Source of the DNA: Hygrophila difformis
Taxonomy: Eukaryota > Streptophyta > Magnoliopsida > Lamiales > Acanthaceae
Length of the DNA stretch: 64,000 nucleotides
Direction: 5' to 3'
Assembly (NCBI GenBank): GCA_030278955.1
Contig: JAOANR010000003.1
Location: 20,297,050-20,361,049, forward strand
This document shows positions 11,066 to 23,040 of this stretch, piece after piece. Every line of letters starts with the position of its first letter. Position 1 is the stretch's first letter. The position numbers were made by a program, and so were the translations under genes. The notes beneath the pieces were generated by a model, which did not search any database, had not been told where the DNA came from, and worked only from the letters and a program-made list of their open reading frames with translations.

Positions 11066-13219
11066 ATGGAGAGGAGAGAGCATCCGAGAGATACTGCCGG
11101 CGGCGGTTGGCAGCGGATTGGGAGTTTACTAGGGAGAGGAGCTGATCAGGGTCGCCGGGATCAAGTAGGGGGTGGGAAGGTCAGTGATGGTCGTCATGAG
11201 AGGAGGGAATGGTTTGGGGTTTTTATCGGGAATATTTTGGCCGCTACAAATAATGGCCATCTGCTGAGGGAAGTCGAGAAAGTCGCAAGGGTAAGAGACT
11301 GGTTCGTCCCTAACAGAAATTGGGCGGTGCGAGGAGTCAAATCGGGTTCTTTCGTTTTGGTCGAAGGGAGGAGGCGGAGAAGGTGATTCGGACTATGAAT
11401 GGGAGAGGGTGGATGGGTTCAGTATTAAGGGCCAACTGGGCGTGGCCAAGCAAAAGGGACCAGGATGGGGGGGATGGACTCAAATCAGGTGGTCGAGTGT
11501 TGAAGGAAAAGAGGGTTTTCACCAGAGTTCGAGAGAATGGTGGTAATCGGTGGCATGCACAAGCTGCATGGAGGGATGAACGTACTTATGCGGAGGTGAC
11601 AAAGGGAAAAGGGATAGAAAATGTCGCACGAGAAAAGGTTTCGGCAGGGGTGGTGATGGATTTGAATGTAGATTCAGAGATGTTGGAATGGCTTCGGCAA
11701 TCGGCGTTAGTGGAACTGAGGAGTGTAGAAGCTTTGATACCATTCCAGGAGTGGTTGTACGGTGGACAACACAAGGAGGGTGACATAAGGTATGGAGGGG
11801 GGCATATGTTGGTGGTACAGTTTCAGAGTCCTATGGCTCGAGACAATTTTCTCGCAGATCGGGGTGACCGACATTTGGTTGATTGGAAACGTCGATAGGA
11901 GGCAGGGACAATTGCAAGGAAGCAGTTGGTGTGGCTTTATATTTTTGGTCTCCCACTTGAAGTCTGGAGCGAGGAAAATTTCCAAAGGGTAGTGAGTAAA
12001 TGGGGGAAGGTAATAAGTGTTGATAAGGAAGCGGCTGATCGGAAGAGGCTTGATCGCATCAAACTTTTGGTGGCGTTGAAGGAAGGAATCATTGTTCCAT
12101 TGAATTCAGAGGTTCAAATGGGCAAGGTGGTATCCAGAATCCAAATGGTGGTTAGTTATAGTGAGCCGGTAGTAATCGAGGACATTCAGGGCGAAACCAC
12201 GTGTCTGGACATGGGGGACCAGAGGGAGCGGAGTGCTCCGGTGGAGGGGTTGCCGGAAGAGATGGGGTACAGGACGACCGGGACCATAGAGCATGGGGAA
12301 ATGAGACAGACACCTATGGAGACTCATGGGGAGCCGAGCTATGTAGAAGAGCGGCTGAAATCAATAATGAGGCTATGTTGGCGTGTGGTGATGATTCCCA
12401 AGAACGGTTGAGGCTCCAATACAATAGTAGGGTTGCGGAGACGGAAGCCGATTGCATTGAAGATCATGGAATAATAATACCTGGGCCTCGAATTAGGGGA
12501 GAGGGGATGAGCGTGAGTGCAGTGCCCATAACAAATGGGCCATTGGAGGTAACAGAAAATGGGCCCATTGAGAATACAACGAGTAATGGTCCAATTATTC
12601 TGGAAGATTCATGCGGGAAATAATTGAGTGGTAGCCCAGGAGGTGGAGGCGATAAAGAAGATAAAAACTGCGATTGGGATGCGGAGGGTATATCCGACAA
12701 GCACCCTATTGAGAATGGGGGGCTAAGTGACGCAGATGAAATGGGGGATAGAGACAGTGTAGCAGGGGGACTTTGTGAAATGGTAAATGGGGATGAGTCG
12801 AGAGAAGGGGCACTGGGGGTGTGTGAGTTCAGAGAGGATGGGTAGGATGCGGCGACGGGCGTGCTCTCGGGAGAATATAAGCTGGAGTCCTGGCCGGAAT
12901 TGGAGGCGGTGGAGGATGCAATGGCCAAGCTACTGAAATGGAAGGAGGGGACTAAGCGAAGGGGGAGGAGGAAAGGAGGCAAAACAGTCTTGAGGGGCGG
13001 ACAGGGGAGGAGCATAGTGCGCAACATAAGGGTGTTGAAGGATATAGTTTTGCCCGTTTGCAATTCACCACTTTTCGGGGGCCAGAGGGGGTAAGACTTC
13101 TGGATTTGTCGGAAGCCGAAGTGTTGGTGGAATATGCAGAACTACTGGGGTTGGGGTGTTTAAAGGGGAGGGAAGAGGCTTTGAGGCGTGTGAGGAAGGA
13201 TCAGATTAGGGAATTGTGA
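11066..13219 (+). pseudogene. LINE ORF1: RRM plus DUF4283-like RNA-binding protein, broken
   Basis: ORF1 proteins of plant LINEs bind the element RNA. The start ATG at 11066 opens a frame that contains an RRM-like N-terminus (VFIGNILAATNN, about 11218-11253). It must shift near 11330 to keep the RRM going (IGFFRFGRREEAEKVI, then LRANWAW). A second domain resembling DUF4283 follows (about 11690-12180, with LYIFGLPLEVW). It is interrupted by an in-frame TAG at 11896-11898. Further shifts near 12340 and 12850-13090 are needed to reach the C-terminus, ending at the TGA at 13217-13219. Intact length would be about 715 residues. A CCHC knuckle was not clearly seen. Confidence 0.7.
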
Positions 13220-13260
13220 GGGTGGGTGAGTGTGGGGATTCATTGAGGGTCTTTGTTATT

Positions 13261-16200
13261 ATGCGAATCATTATGTGTAACCTTAGGGGACTCAATGGAG
13301 GGGTTCGTAGAAGGGCTTTTTGATGAGACTATGCAGGAAGATGAAGCCGTGGGTACTATGTCTTCAAGAGACTAAGATGGGGGAGGTTAGAGAGAGATTA
13401 GTTTTTCGTTTATGGGGGTCGAAGGGGTGTATTTCTGTTTCCAGGCAGCGTTGGGTAATGCGGGAGGATTACTAGCAATTTGGGATAGTGATCGTTGTTC
13501 ATTGGGGGTGGTAGATCAGGCTCATCACTATTTATGGCTCAAAGGGTCGATTAGGGAGGTAGAGGGGACAATCAATATCATATGTGTCCATGCGCCGAAT
13601 AATAGGAATGATAGGGCTGAGTTGTGGGCACTGCTGTCCAGAATTTGCGATGTCGGGAATGGGGAGCTGTGGTGTTTCAGGGGGGATTTTAATGCGATAG
13701 TGTCCAAGGAGGAGAGGAGAGGAGTTAGTGTAGACTCAGGATCGAGTAGAGACTTTCGGGGATTCATTGACAATCTTGGCTTAGTCGACCTCCCTTTGGT
13801 TGGAGGCCAATTTACTTGGGTGGGTAGAAGTGGTGGGGCTTGCAGCAGGTTGGATAGGTTTCTTGTGTCTCCTGGGTGGTTATGCCTTAGGGGGGTTGTG
13901 GCTCAGAAACGTTGTGATTCGGTACTTTCGGATCATTACCCGTGGTTTTGGAAGTGGGGAAGCAATCTTGGGGATCTAAACCATTTAGGTTCTATAGCTA
14001 TTGGATGGAGGAGAGGGGTGTTAGTGAATTAGTGAAAGCAGCCTGGCTGGGGGGGGGGGGGGGGGGGGGTGAGGGGCCAGGAAGGGAGATTGGAGTATCT
14101 CAGGGGGGTGGGCTATTTGATAACCTTAGGAGGCTCAAGAAGGTTATTCGCGAATGGGAGGGGTATGGGGCTTGGGCAGTGGAGGATCGAGTTAAAAGAT
14201 TGTTGGGGGAGATTAGGGAGTTGGAGGAGAAAGGGGTGGGGTCGGGGATTGGGAGTCGATCAGTGTGGACTGGTTACAGAAAAGAGCGGAACTAAAGAAG
14301 GCGTGGTTGGCGGAGGAGAGTAGATGGTGCCAAAAATCTAGAGTGAAATGGCTTAAAGATGGAGACCAAAATTCCAAATACTTTCATGCGGCAACAAATT
14401 ACAATAGGAGGCGGAATTTCATTGGATCTATTCACAGGGATGGAGTGGTGATTGAGGGGCCAAGGGAAATTAAGCAGGCTGCTGTGGATTACTTCAAAGA
14501 ATTATTCACTAAGCAGGGAGAAGAGATTTTTCATGTCGTAGGGTTGGGACTGCCGAGAGTAGAGGAAGGTGATAGAGGGTGGTTGGAAAGGAGCTTTGTG
14601 GAGGAAGAAGTGAGGGAGGCGGTATGGAGTTGTGATGGCAACCGAGCCCCTGGACCGGATGGCTTTAATTTTGGTTTTTTTAAAAAGTATTGGGAGATCG
14701 TCAAGAGAGAAGTTATGGAGGTGTTTAATAAGTTCGAAGAAGAAAGCAGGATTAACAAGGAGATGGGGGGATCCTTCATTGCTTTGATCCCAAAGGTCGA
14801 TAGAACGACGGGCTTCAATGAATATCGTCCCATCTCCTTAGTTGGAAGTCTCTATAAAATGGTTACTAAAGTCTTGGCAAGGCGTCTACAGGGAGTTATA
14901 AGTGGATTGGTGGGACAATCACAAATGGCCTTTGTTAGGGGAAGACAGATTTTGGATGGAGCTTTGGTGGCAGCGGAAGTGGCTCACTCGACTCAACAGG
15001 TCGGAAGAAGAGGATTTGTAATTAAACTTGATTTTGCCAAGGCATATGACAAAGTATCTTCGAAAGCTCTAATCCGGGTTCTTAAAGCTATGGGTTTTGG
15101 AGCAAAATGGGTGCGATGGGTGGAGGCATGCATTACCTCGGCCACGGCTGCTGTGTTGATAAACGGATCCCCTTCTCCTTTCTTTAAAATGCAACGTGGA
15201 TTACGACAAGGTGACCCTCTTTCCCCGTCCTTATTTGTTTTGATCGCGGAAGTGCTCAACTGTTTATTAAGGAACGCAATCGAGAGGGGGCTGCTCTCGG
15301 GTCTGATGGTGGGGACAGGAGGGCCAGTGATATCCCACTTGCAGTACACCGACGACACGATTTTATTTTGCGAGGGGGAGATCGGTCAGATATTAACCAT
15401 CAAACGGATTCTGAAATGTCTGACATATACAACAGGTCTTGAGATCAATTTTGCTAAAAGTACTCTTTTGGGGATTAACTGTCCAAGCGCATTAGAAAGG
15501 GAGGCAGCGGACATTCTTGGATGTGGTGTGGGTAGATGGCCATTGACTTATTTGGGAATTCCAATTGGCGGGAGGATCAATAGCATTGGGATTTGGCAAC
15601 CGGTGTTAGAGAAGATCGAAAAGAAACTTGCCGGGTGGAAAGGAAGAATGCTGTCCCAAGCGGGAAGACTTTGCCTCATAAAATCGGTGTTGTGCAGTCT
15701 ACCACTGTATTTCATGTCCTTGTTTAAAATTCCAAAGACAGTGGCGGATAAGCTGGAGCTCCTCAAAAGGAGGTTTTTTTTGGAATGAGTGGGAGGGGGT
15801 GAGGAAGATACACACCATATCTTGGGATAAGATTTGCCAACTCAAAGATGAAGGGGGGCTTGGGGTCTGGGACTGCCATCGCTTTAATACTGCTTTACTT
15901 TTGAAATGGAGATGGCGTTTTGGGAGGGAAAACAACTTATAGAAAGAGGTGATCGATGCGAAGTACTATAAGGGGGATTCTCCATTGATACCAGGAACTA
16001 TACAGAGTCGGTCACTGTGGGGAAGGGTGTCTAAGGCATGGGAGGAGTCGGATGGGTTAGCTTCCGGTGGGGGCTTTATGGTACAGGTCGGTAATGGTCT
16101 TTGAACTAAATTTTGGCAAGATATATGGGTGGATGAGGGACGGCCCCTTAAGGTACTCTTTCCGAGAATTTTTGCCTTGGCCAATAACCAATCTGGTAGG

Positions 16201-17440
16201 GTCGCTCAGTTTGGGGAATGGGTTGGTCTTAGTTGGGAATGGAAGATTCAACTCGGAAGGCGTTTGTATGATTAGGAAATGGATGTCTGGCATTCATTGA
16301 TACAAGTCTTAGAAAGTTATAAAATCAATCGGTTTCTGGATGACAAGGTGGTGTGGCTAAGAGGAGGAGGAGGGGGGGTTTACTACAAAATCATGTTGGG
16401 TCAGGACGCCTAGACTGGAGCGGGAAGATAGAGCATAGATGTGGAGAGGCCTGTGGAGAGCAAAAATACCAATGAAGGTCAAGATTTTGGTTTGGAAGGT
16501 GGCACATGATGCTGTCACGGTTAAAGATGTTCTGTTGAATGGAGGATGTTTAGCTGGGGTTGATGCTCATTGCCTGATCTGTGATAAAGATGTTGAGACC
16601 GCAAATCATTTATTTTGCAAATGCGAATTTGCATGCTCTATGTGGTATCAACTAATTGATTGGTTTGGCTTTCCATGTGCCCCCCCTGGCAGGGTCGATC
16701 ATCTAGTGGCCTGGTTGATGGGAGCCTGCCCGTTCCAGAATAAAAAGATGCAATGGTTGTTCACAGGATTAGCTGTGATTTGGATAATTTGGAAGAGTCG
16801 TAATGCCAAAGTTTTTAAGGGGCAGTCTGTCAATGTCAAGGAGGCGATGGAGGAGGTAAAATGGAGAGTGAGCTTGTGGTGGAAGGTGATGATGGAGGAG
16901 GGTGTTCAGGATGTTGGCAGCATGGAGAGGAGTTTTCCGGATGGGCTCTCCCGACCAGTGACGACGAATCATCGAATACCACGTAAAGGGTTGACATAGG
17001 AACAACCAGAAAAGGGATGGTGGAAAGTTAACACTGATGGCTCATCGGTGGGGAATCCAGGGCCTGCGGGAATTGGAGGAATTATAAGGGATGACATCGG
17101 GAACGTGATCTTCGTACTTTCGGATTTCATTGGAATTGCAGACTCTAATGAAGCTGAGGTCACTGCGGTGAGTCGTGTTTGCGCAGCCTTGCTCAGAGAC
17201 CAGGGGTTCCCACTGCCTAAAATTGTTTTCGAATGCGATTCCGCTAACGTGGTGAAATGGTTGTGTCAACCAGATTTATTACCTTGGAGATTTCGTCATC
17301 TCATCAAACTTGTAATAGATGTTCTGCGGTTCTCGGAGGGCTCTAGAGTGCAACATATACTTCGTGAGTGCAACCAGATGGCGGACACATGGGCTCGACA
17401 GGGGGAGACTGAGGCGGGTAAGGTGGAAGTTTGGTATTAA
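13261..17440 (+). pseudogene. LINE ORF2: endonuclease, reverse transcriptase, zf-RVT, RNase H, broken
   Basis: The start ATG at 13261 opens CNLRGLN, the usual beginning of an APE-type endonuclease. The motifs LQETKM, GDFNAIV, SRLDRFL and SDHYPW follow, split over three frames (shifts near 13320, 13420 and 13935). A 21-nt G-run sits in the linker at 14049-14069. The RT domain (14265-15788) is one clean frame with APGPDGF, YRPISLVG, KLDFAKAYDKV, GLRQGDPLSPSLF and catalytic YTDD. After 15788 the frame shifts again; the zf-RVT region is at about 16439-16640 (CLICDKD, HLFCKCEF). RNase H follows an in-frame TAG at 16997-16999 and shows NTDGSS, SNEAEV, ECDS and MADTWA, so all four acidic sites remain. 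Length fits a typical ORF2 of about 1390 codons. Confidence 0.88.
14049..14069. repeat. G21 homopolymer in LINE ORF2
   Basis: Twenty-one consecutive G residues in the linker between endonuclease and RT. It adds a run of glycines in one frame. It could be real slippage or an assembly artefact. Confidence 0.9.
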
Positions 17441-17721
17441 TTTGGTCTGTCTGTGTTACGAGGTTGGATGTTCTGCCTCTTCTCTTTTATACATGCGAGA
17501 ATGAGTGGGATATTGGATGTCGAATGCAGATGGAATTTAATGTTTTATGCGGTAAGCTACTTAGGTCTTGTAGCTTAGTGTTGTTGTTGTGCGATCCCCA
17601 GTTTGTGCTTTTGGTTGAATTGATTCTTGCCTGAAAGTCAAGGTTTGGGATTGAGTATGCATTATGTAAAGCCTTGGGACTTTGTATTGTGGATTATGGT
17701 TGGAATGAAAGTGTTCTTCTC

Positions 17722-17740
17722 AAAAAAAAAAAAAAAAAAA
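17722..17740 (+). other. LINE poly(A) tail
   Basis: Uninterrupted A-run at the 3' end of the LINE, directly followed by LTR sequence (GTCCAACACATT). It marks target-primed reverse transcription. Confidence 0.9.
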
Positions 17741-17997
17741 GTCCAACACATTAAATTGCAAGGGTGAGACTATTAGAAATTGTTAAGTCCACAAATTAGA
17801 CAAATTAAGCAAATTAAGTTAATAATTTAAATTAATTAGTGGGTTAAGTCCAGGGTTGGGACTAGAATTGGGCCAATTAAATTAATAAGTCCAATAAACC
17901 AATTAGGAGAATAAAAGAAACAAAATAGATTGAGCCCAACCGAAAAGCCCATTATCTATCCCTAAGCCCAACATCAAACCAAACCCTAACCCTACCC

Positions 17998-18330
17998 TAG
18001 CTGCTCTGCTGCCGCCGCCACCTCCGGCGCCACCATCGCCGGAGCATCACCGGCGCCGCCTACCTCCGACCATAGTCCGGCCATCCATCATCCTCTCCCC
18101 AAAATTCAAAATTCATCCCCAAATCACCACATCCGCGGCCGCTGCCTCCATCGTCGCTGCCGGCCACCGTCCACCGCCTCCCCACACCTCCATCTCCCCA
18201 AATCGATCTCGGCAGTCCCGCCGCCACCGCCCCTCTTCCATTTCGCCACTCCCGGCCTCCCTCGCCAGTCGCCATTTTCGCCACCACCACCGCGAGCCCA
18301 CCCTTTTCTCGCCGCCACCACAAATCGCCT
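17998..18330. repeat. GC-rich CCGCC-rich block within the solo LTR
   Basis: A sharp change from AT-rich sequence to a C-rich, CCGCC/CACC-repeating block following CCAAACCCTAACCCTACCC. It resembles a pyrimidine-rich untranslated leader and probably lies in the transcribed part of the LTR. Open frames on the minus strand here are by-products of the composition. Confidence 0.5.
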
Positions 18331-19790
18331 CAACCACCGCCCCTGTCACCGCCCCTATCATCACCACGAATCCATTCTCCACCACCAATTTCATTCCCAA
18401 ATCAATAATACGACAAAATCAGAAAATCAAAACAAGAAGAAGAAAGAGAGAAGCAAGAGAGAGACGCGAGGGAAAGGAGAGCAGCCGCCGCTCGCCGTCC
18501 GCCGCCTGCCTCGCCGGAGTTTCCATAGGGAGAAGACAAAACAGAGGAAGTTGGGAAGAAGAAGAGAACAAGCCAATTACCTTGAACTTTCTAGAATCCA
18601 TGGTGTATTGTAGAGTCTCCTTGTGCCTCATTGAGCATCCCGTTTTGTAGGAGGAAGTCTGAAATTTGAGGTGATTGAGAGGATTGATAGGAACTGTGTG
18701 AAATGAGGAAGGTTGGGGCGTGCAGGATGAGAGAAAGAGGAAAGAAGAAAGTGGCGTGAAATAGGTAAGGCCGTGAGGTTAATTGGGTAAGCTGGTTGGA
18801 TGGAGTTTTGACCAGTTAAAGAGATGCTTGGGAATTTTCTATATCAACCCCCCCCCCCCTCCCCCACCAGCCTTCACTCCAATTTTCTTCCTCTTCGCCT
18901 TCATCTGCGTTTCCTCTCTTTCATTTTCCATCTTTCTTATTTTCCTGGTCTGTAGTGCTCCTTTGCCATTATCTATAGAGAAGATATAAAAGCCCAGTCA
19001 GATTTATTCAGATAATTATTCCGTAAAAGCATGAAGTGTTCGGGTAAGATTTATTAAGTCAGAAATTTTAGTTATTATTATTCAAGTTAGAATATTCCTA
19101 TAGCATACTAAATTAATATTATGATTTTTGCTAGTCAAATAGCTGCAAAGGATATCTGCTCGTAGCCTACGCGTGTGTTGCATCCATTCCATCTACGGTG
19201 ACTGTAAATAGATGTTTACTCTTTGGAGTAAGCCCAAAAAAATTATTTAGCTTCTTAAGCATAAATTTCAAGAAAACCATTTTATTACTTTTTAAATTTA
19301 TGCTTATAGCTCCCTACTGCTTTTTGGATTATTGGTATGCAATTTTACTGTGCTTTATAGTTCCTGCAATTATTCATAAAATCTCATGGATTTTTGGAGC
19401 TCATTGTTACGGGGTGGGTCTACGCTACTGGGTCGGTCAACGCCACCTCCGCCGTTTGCGTGCGACGCATGCCATTCGGGGACTGTTGGAAACTGGCGCG
19501 ACGCCATGGTTGGATTCCGCATGGTCTAAGGGAATTTCTTACCTCCACCACAACCCTTGAATGTATGTGAGAACTGGGCCCTACAACAGGGAACCTGCAC
19601 ATCATGTTGGCTGAGAAATTTATTTCTTGGTAACGCATAGTGTCATATTTTTCTTCTCCCGGGATTAGATTTATATGGATTTCGTCTTTGCTTAAATTAA
19701 TTCTCGTTTTTTAGCATACCATTACCATAACTGTTGTTTTTAAATTGTTTCCGCTACCCTATCTCCTCCGGGAGTAAACGTCTACTTACT

Positions 19791-19837
19791 CAGTGATTGT
19801 TTTCGCTGACTCTACACTTTTCATCGTTTCCTTTCAG
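19791..19837 (+). promoter_or_regulatory. Conserved LTR stem-loop plus pyrimidine tract and AG (solo LTR)
   Basis: ACTTACT, then arms CAGTGA/TCGCTG (19791-19796, 19803-19808), then a pyrimidine-rich run ending CTTTCAG at 19837. The same layout occurs in two other LTR families of this window (26960-27006 and 30209-30253). It resembles a splice acceptor or a processing signal in the leader. Confidence 0.45.
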
Positions 19838-20461
19838 GGCATAAAATCTGCAAGGCATCAATGCGCGGGCACGGTTTGGGGTATTTTGTACTAAAAGTAT
19901 ATTTGAAATCCCTCTTGGGATAGAAAAATTTATTACTTGGCATAGATAATGATTTTATCAAGCATAAACAAATCTTTGGGTCCTATCCATTATGTAAATA
20001 TGTGTGCCCTACTGTTTTAAACAATGCATTGCGCGATTAACAATATTTTTGAATATGAAATAGACAACCCCTTTTAAATAAAAACTCCCATGGAATTTAT
20101 TTCATTTCTATCATTGAGCTCCTTGAGGAATGCGTTCCTCTGTTTTGGTTGTACAATCCAACCATTTTTATTAAGCTTATTTTATACTCTTCACAGTATT
20201 ATAAGCTTCTTTGCGAATTGTATGCTAGCTTGTCCGGAACGTGGTTAGCATATACATTCATCTGTGGTTTTTATTCTAGCCTTAGCGTATTTCGGGCGGT
20301 CCGGAGTACATGGCGGTAGCACCCCACCCCTTTTCCCGTTCTTTGCTTCCGCTGTTTCCTTCAGGGAAAATGGGGGTGTTACATATACTTCATAAAGTAA
20401 TAATATAAATTATATTTTGAGTAATGAAAATTGTGTAATGATTTTTTTAATATATTCATAT

Positions 20462-23038
20462 TGTAACACCCTGATTTAATTAACACATGATTAATTTAAT
20501 TAATTATGGTTAATTAACAAAAGATTTATTATATGGATATTTTGTAGGTATGATTTTAATGAAGTGGAAGAATAAGTGGGTTCAAACCCACAAGAGAATA
20601 AGAGTCAAGTGCTCAAGTGAGTGCATTATGGTGTAGATGGCTCAAGACAAGTGGACTAACCCATTTTTCGGACCCGACCCGTTTGCACCAAACCGACCCG
20701 GGCTGACCCAAGACCCATTAAAACACCTAAATCAGCCCCCATGACTTCATTTAGAGCTCAACACTTACAATCTAGGGCTTATTCCCGTTTTTGATGCCCA
20801 AGGTGGAGAAAAGTGGTCTCGTGAAGAGATTTTTGTGTTTTCTAACTCAAATCAAGTGGGGGATTGGAATCTACATCTTTGGTAAGTGTTTCCTAGCCTT
20901 TGCACTTGATTTTGAGGTTGTTTCAGTGAGTTTTTGGAGTAGTGTAAAGTGGTGACGGGATTTGGGCATTTGGGATGAACTTTTGTAGATTGGCTTGGAA
21001 TTTGGTGTTGAATCTTCGATTGGAGTTCGGATTAGTGTTGAGGAGCTTGAGGTCAGTTTTTTAGACTCATCTTGGTTGATTATTTTGGGGGATTTCAGCC
21101 TACCCCTTGTGCATGTTGGTGTTGAGCACTTTGTTTGAATTCTTGTTGATTTTGGGAGCTCAATCTTGCCTTGTAGTGTTCTTGAGTGGTTTGGAAGCTT
21201 GCATTGGGAGTTGGAGAAGCTTGAGATCTGGAATTGAAGTGTTTGGACTTCATAAACACAAGGCAAGAGTAGGATTTAGCTTATTGTGGGGGAAGATTGG
21301 AAGAAAAAGGTGAATTTCGCGATATGCTGCCTCTGCTGAAGCTTCAGAGGCGCCGCATAGCCTATACGGCGCCCAAAAGGGGCTTGGAGCGCCACCATTG
21401 GCGCCTCATGTGCACCCAAAAACTTACAAACTTGAATCGGCTCTAACTTACTCGTTTCTAATCCGATTTTCGCAAACCATATATGAATCTGACCCTACTC
21501 GAAACAAGGATTTCAAATATGCAATCAGAATTCAGTGATAATGACTCCTTCAAAAATTTAAAATAGGAATTTATAACCCGAGGGTGTCCCCTGCGTGCCG
21601 ATTCGCAGTTTTCTTCCATTTTTCATTCCCTTTCATATTTTATCGTTTCTTACTCATTTATAGGCTTCGAGAAATGTTTTAAAATGGTCTAATCCTTGTT
21701 GGTACTTGATTCATAACTATTGGTATTGGATTGTGGAATCTACCATGCCTTAGAAATTAAGGAGATTCGAGTGACCTTGTACTTAACTCTTGTAATAGAG
21801 TTGCGAGCCGATATGTGGGGTTTGGCTAACCCGGAATCTAAATCTTAGTCTTGGGACTTGGAAATTATCTTAGTATGCTTTCAAATATGGGGATTGGGCA
21901 TGTGAATTATGATTATGCGATTTATACAATTTATGCTTCCGAGTCATGAGATTCGGCATATGTTTGACATTATTATGATTGGTGACTTTATGATTTCGAG
22001 GATACAAATCTCATGTTTATGCTTTTGAGTTGCTAAACTGGGCATACATAAATTTTTGATTATCTTGGGCATATATATATATTGTGTTGATTATGTGTTA
22101 TGCTTTCGAGAACTTAGTTCTGGGCATGTAAGCTTTCGAGAGCGAGATGCTCTGGGCTCTACCCGCTGTCTGTGGTTCGATCCTTGGGGATGCCACTCCG
22201 TAAGTCCACTTACCCCTTTATGCATGAAGCGTCCGCGGCGGGGGCACTGTAGGCATCTCTTTCGACCATTAAGGAGAGGTGGATCCTTAATGGGAAGGAA
22301 TGTCGGCCATGGTATTAGGATGCACGCTAGACATACTTATGTGCTGCATTTAGGGTAGATAGATACTTTAGGTCATACCATTCATCTCATCATCCATCAT
22401 TCATCTTATTATTGTTTTGACGTGGTTGAAGCACCGATATGGGACGGTGTGATGTTTAATTATTAATTTAATTATGCAATTATATAAACTGTTAATAACC
22501 CTTTAAAATCTGGTTCCCTGTTTCCCAGCTTTTCCTACTCTTGCTCCGTACTTTATGTACTGACACCTTGCGTTTTGTCTTTCTTATAAATACTCCCGAG
22601 GAGGACGCAGAGCATGATCATGGTGACGGGTTTGGGACTGAGAGATCTAATAGGACTGCATTATTATGTTGTTGACTAATATGCTATATTAGACCCTACG
22701 TTATCTTTATGTGACTTGTCTGATATTTCTGAGTATTACTGTGAATTGGAATTGGTCTGTGAACCAATCATTTGTCATTCCTCCTTGTACTTGATATTTT
22801 GGACAGGTAGACGTGAGTACCGAGGTGAGGTACTGTATGGGGCTTGTAGCCGAGTTGTTATGATTATATGATGGACTTGTTTCTGTTGCTTACTCTGTTA
22901 CTCTGATATTATGATGTGTTGGATTTTCTGATTACCAGGCTTCGTGTTATCAAACTTAAATTGACTGGCCAACAGTTTAAGGGAGGTAACACGGCAGTGA
23001 CGTCACAAAAATTGGTTTAAAATTTTTGGGGCGTTATA
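20462..23038 (+). mobile_element. Solo LTR, second family (2577 bp)
   Basis: Starts TGTAACACCCTGATT and ends GGGGCGTTATA. It is flanked by near-matching 5-bp sequences CATAT (20457-20461) and GATAT (23039-23043). A TATAAATA box lies at about 22585. Between 21874 and 22160 there is a series of short repeated hairpin units beginning TATGCTTTCGAG and ending TGGGCAT. No pol or gag sequence. Its right edge touches the first bases of the LTR that starts at 23041. Confidence 0.7.
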
Positions 23039-23040
23039 GA

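Larger units (their letters stand above)
11050..17740 (+). mobile_element. L1-type LINE, nearly full length, inserted in solo LTR
   Basis: Left to right: ORF1 (11066-13219), ORF2 (13261-17440), a short 3' UTR and an 18-19-nt poly(A) tail at 17722-17740, after which LTR sequence resumes. The composition shifts sharply to G/A-rich coding sequence at about 11060. The exact 5' end and a target-site duplication could not be fixed by eye. Frameshifts and stops in both ORFs show it is inactive, though the long tail suggests moderate age. Confidence 0.9.
9654..20383 (+). mobile_element. Solo LTR (Ty3/gypsy type) split by a LINE
   Basis: Starts TATAACACCCCG (an altered TGTAACACCCC) and ends GGGGGTGTTACA. 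It is flanked by perfect 5-bp duplications TATAC at 9649-9653 and 20384-20388, the mark of an LTR element integration. No internal region or second LTR is present, so it is a solo LTR left by LTR-LTR recombination. Without the LINE it is about 4 kb. Its last 1.2 kb (from about 19140) aligns by eye with the 3' part of the LTR at 23041-27625, while the 5' part does not, so the two belong to related but distinct families. Confidence 0.8.

Noticed and set aside
18060..18400. Three overlapping open frames on the minus strand in GC-rich sequence
   Set aside because: They overlap in different frames, consist of G/R/W-rich low-complexity residues and arise from CCGCC-type composition in an LTR. No domain is visible.
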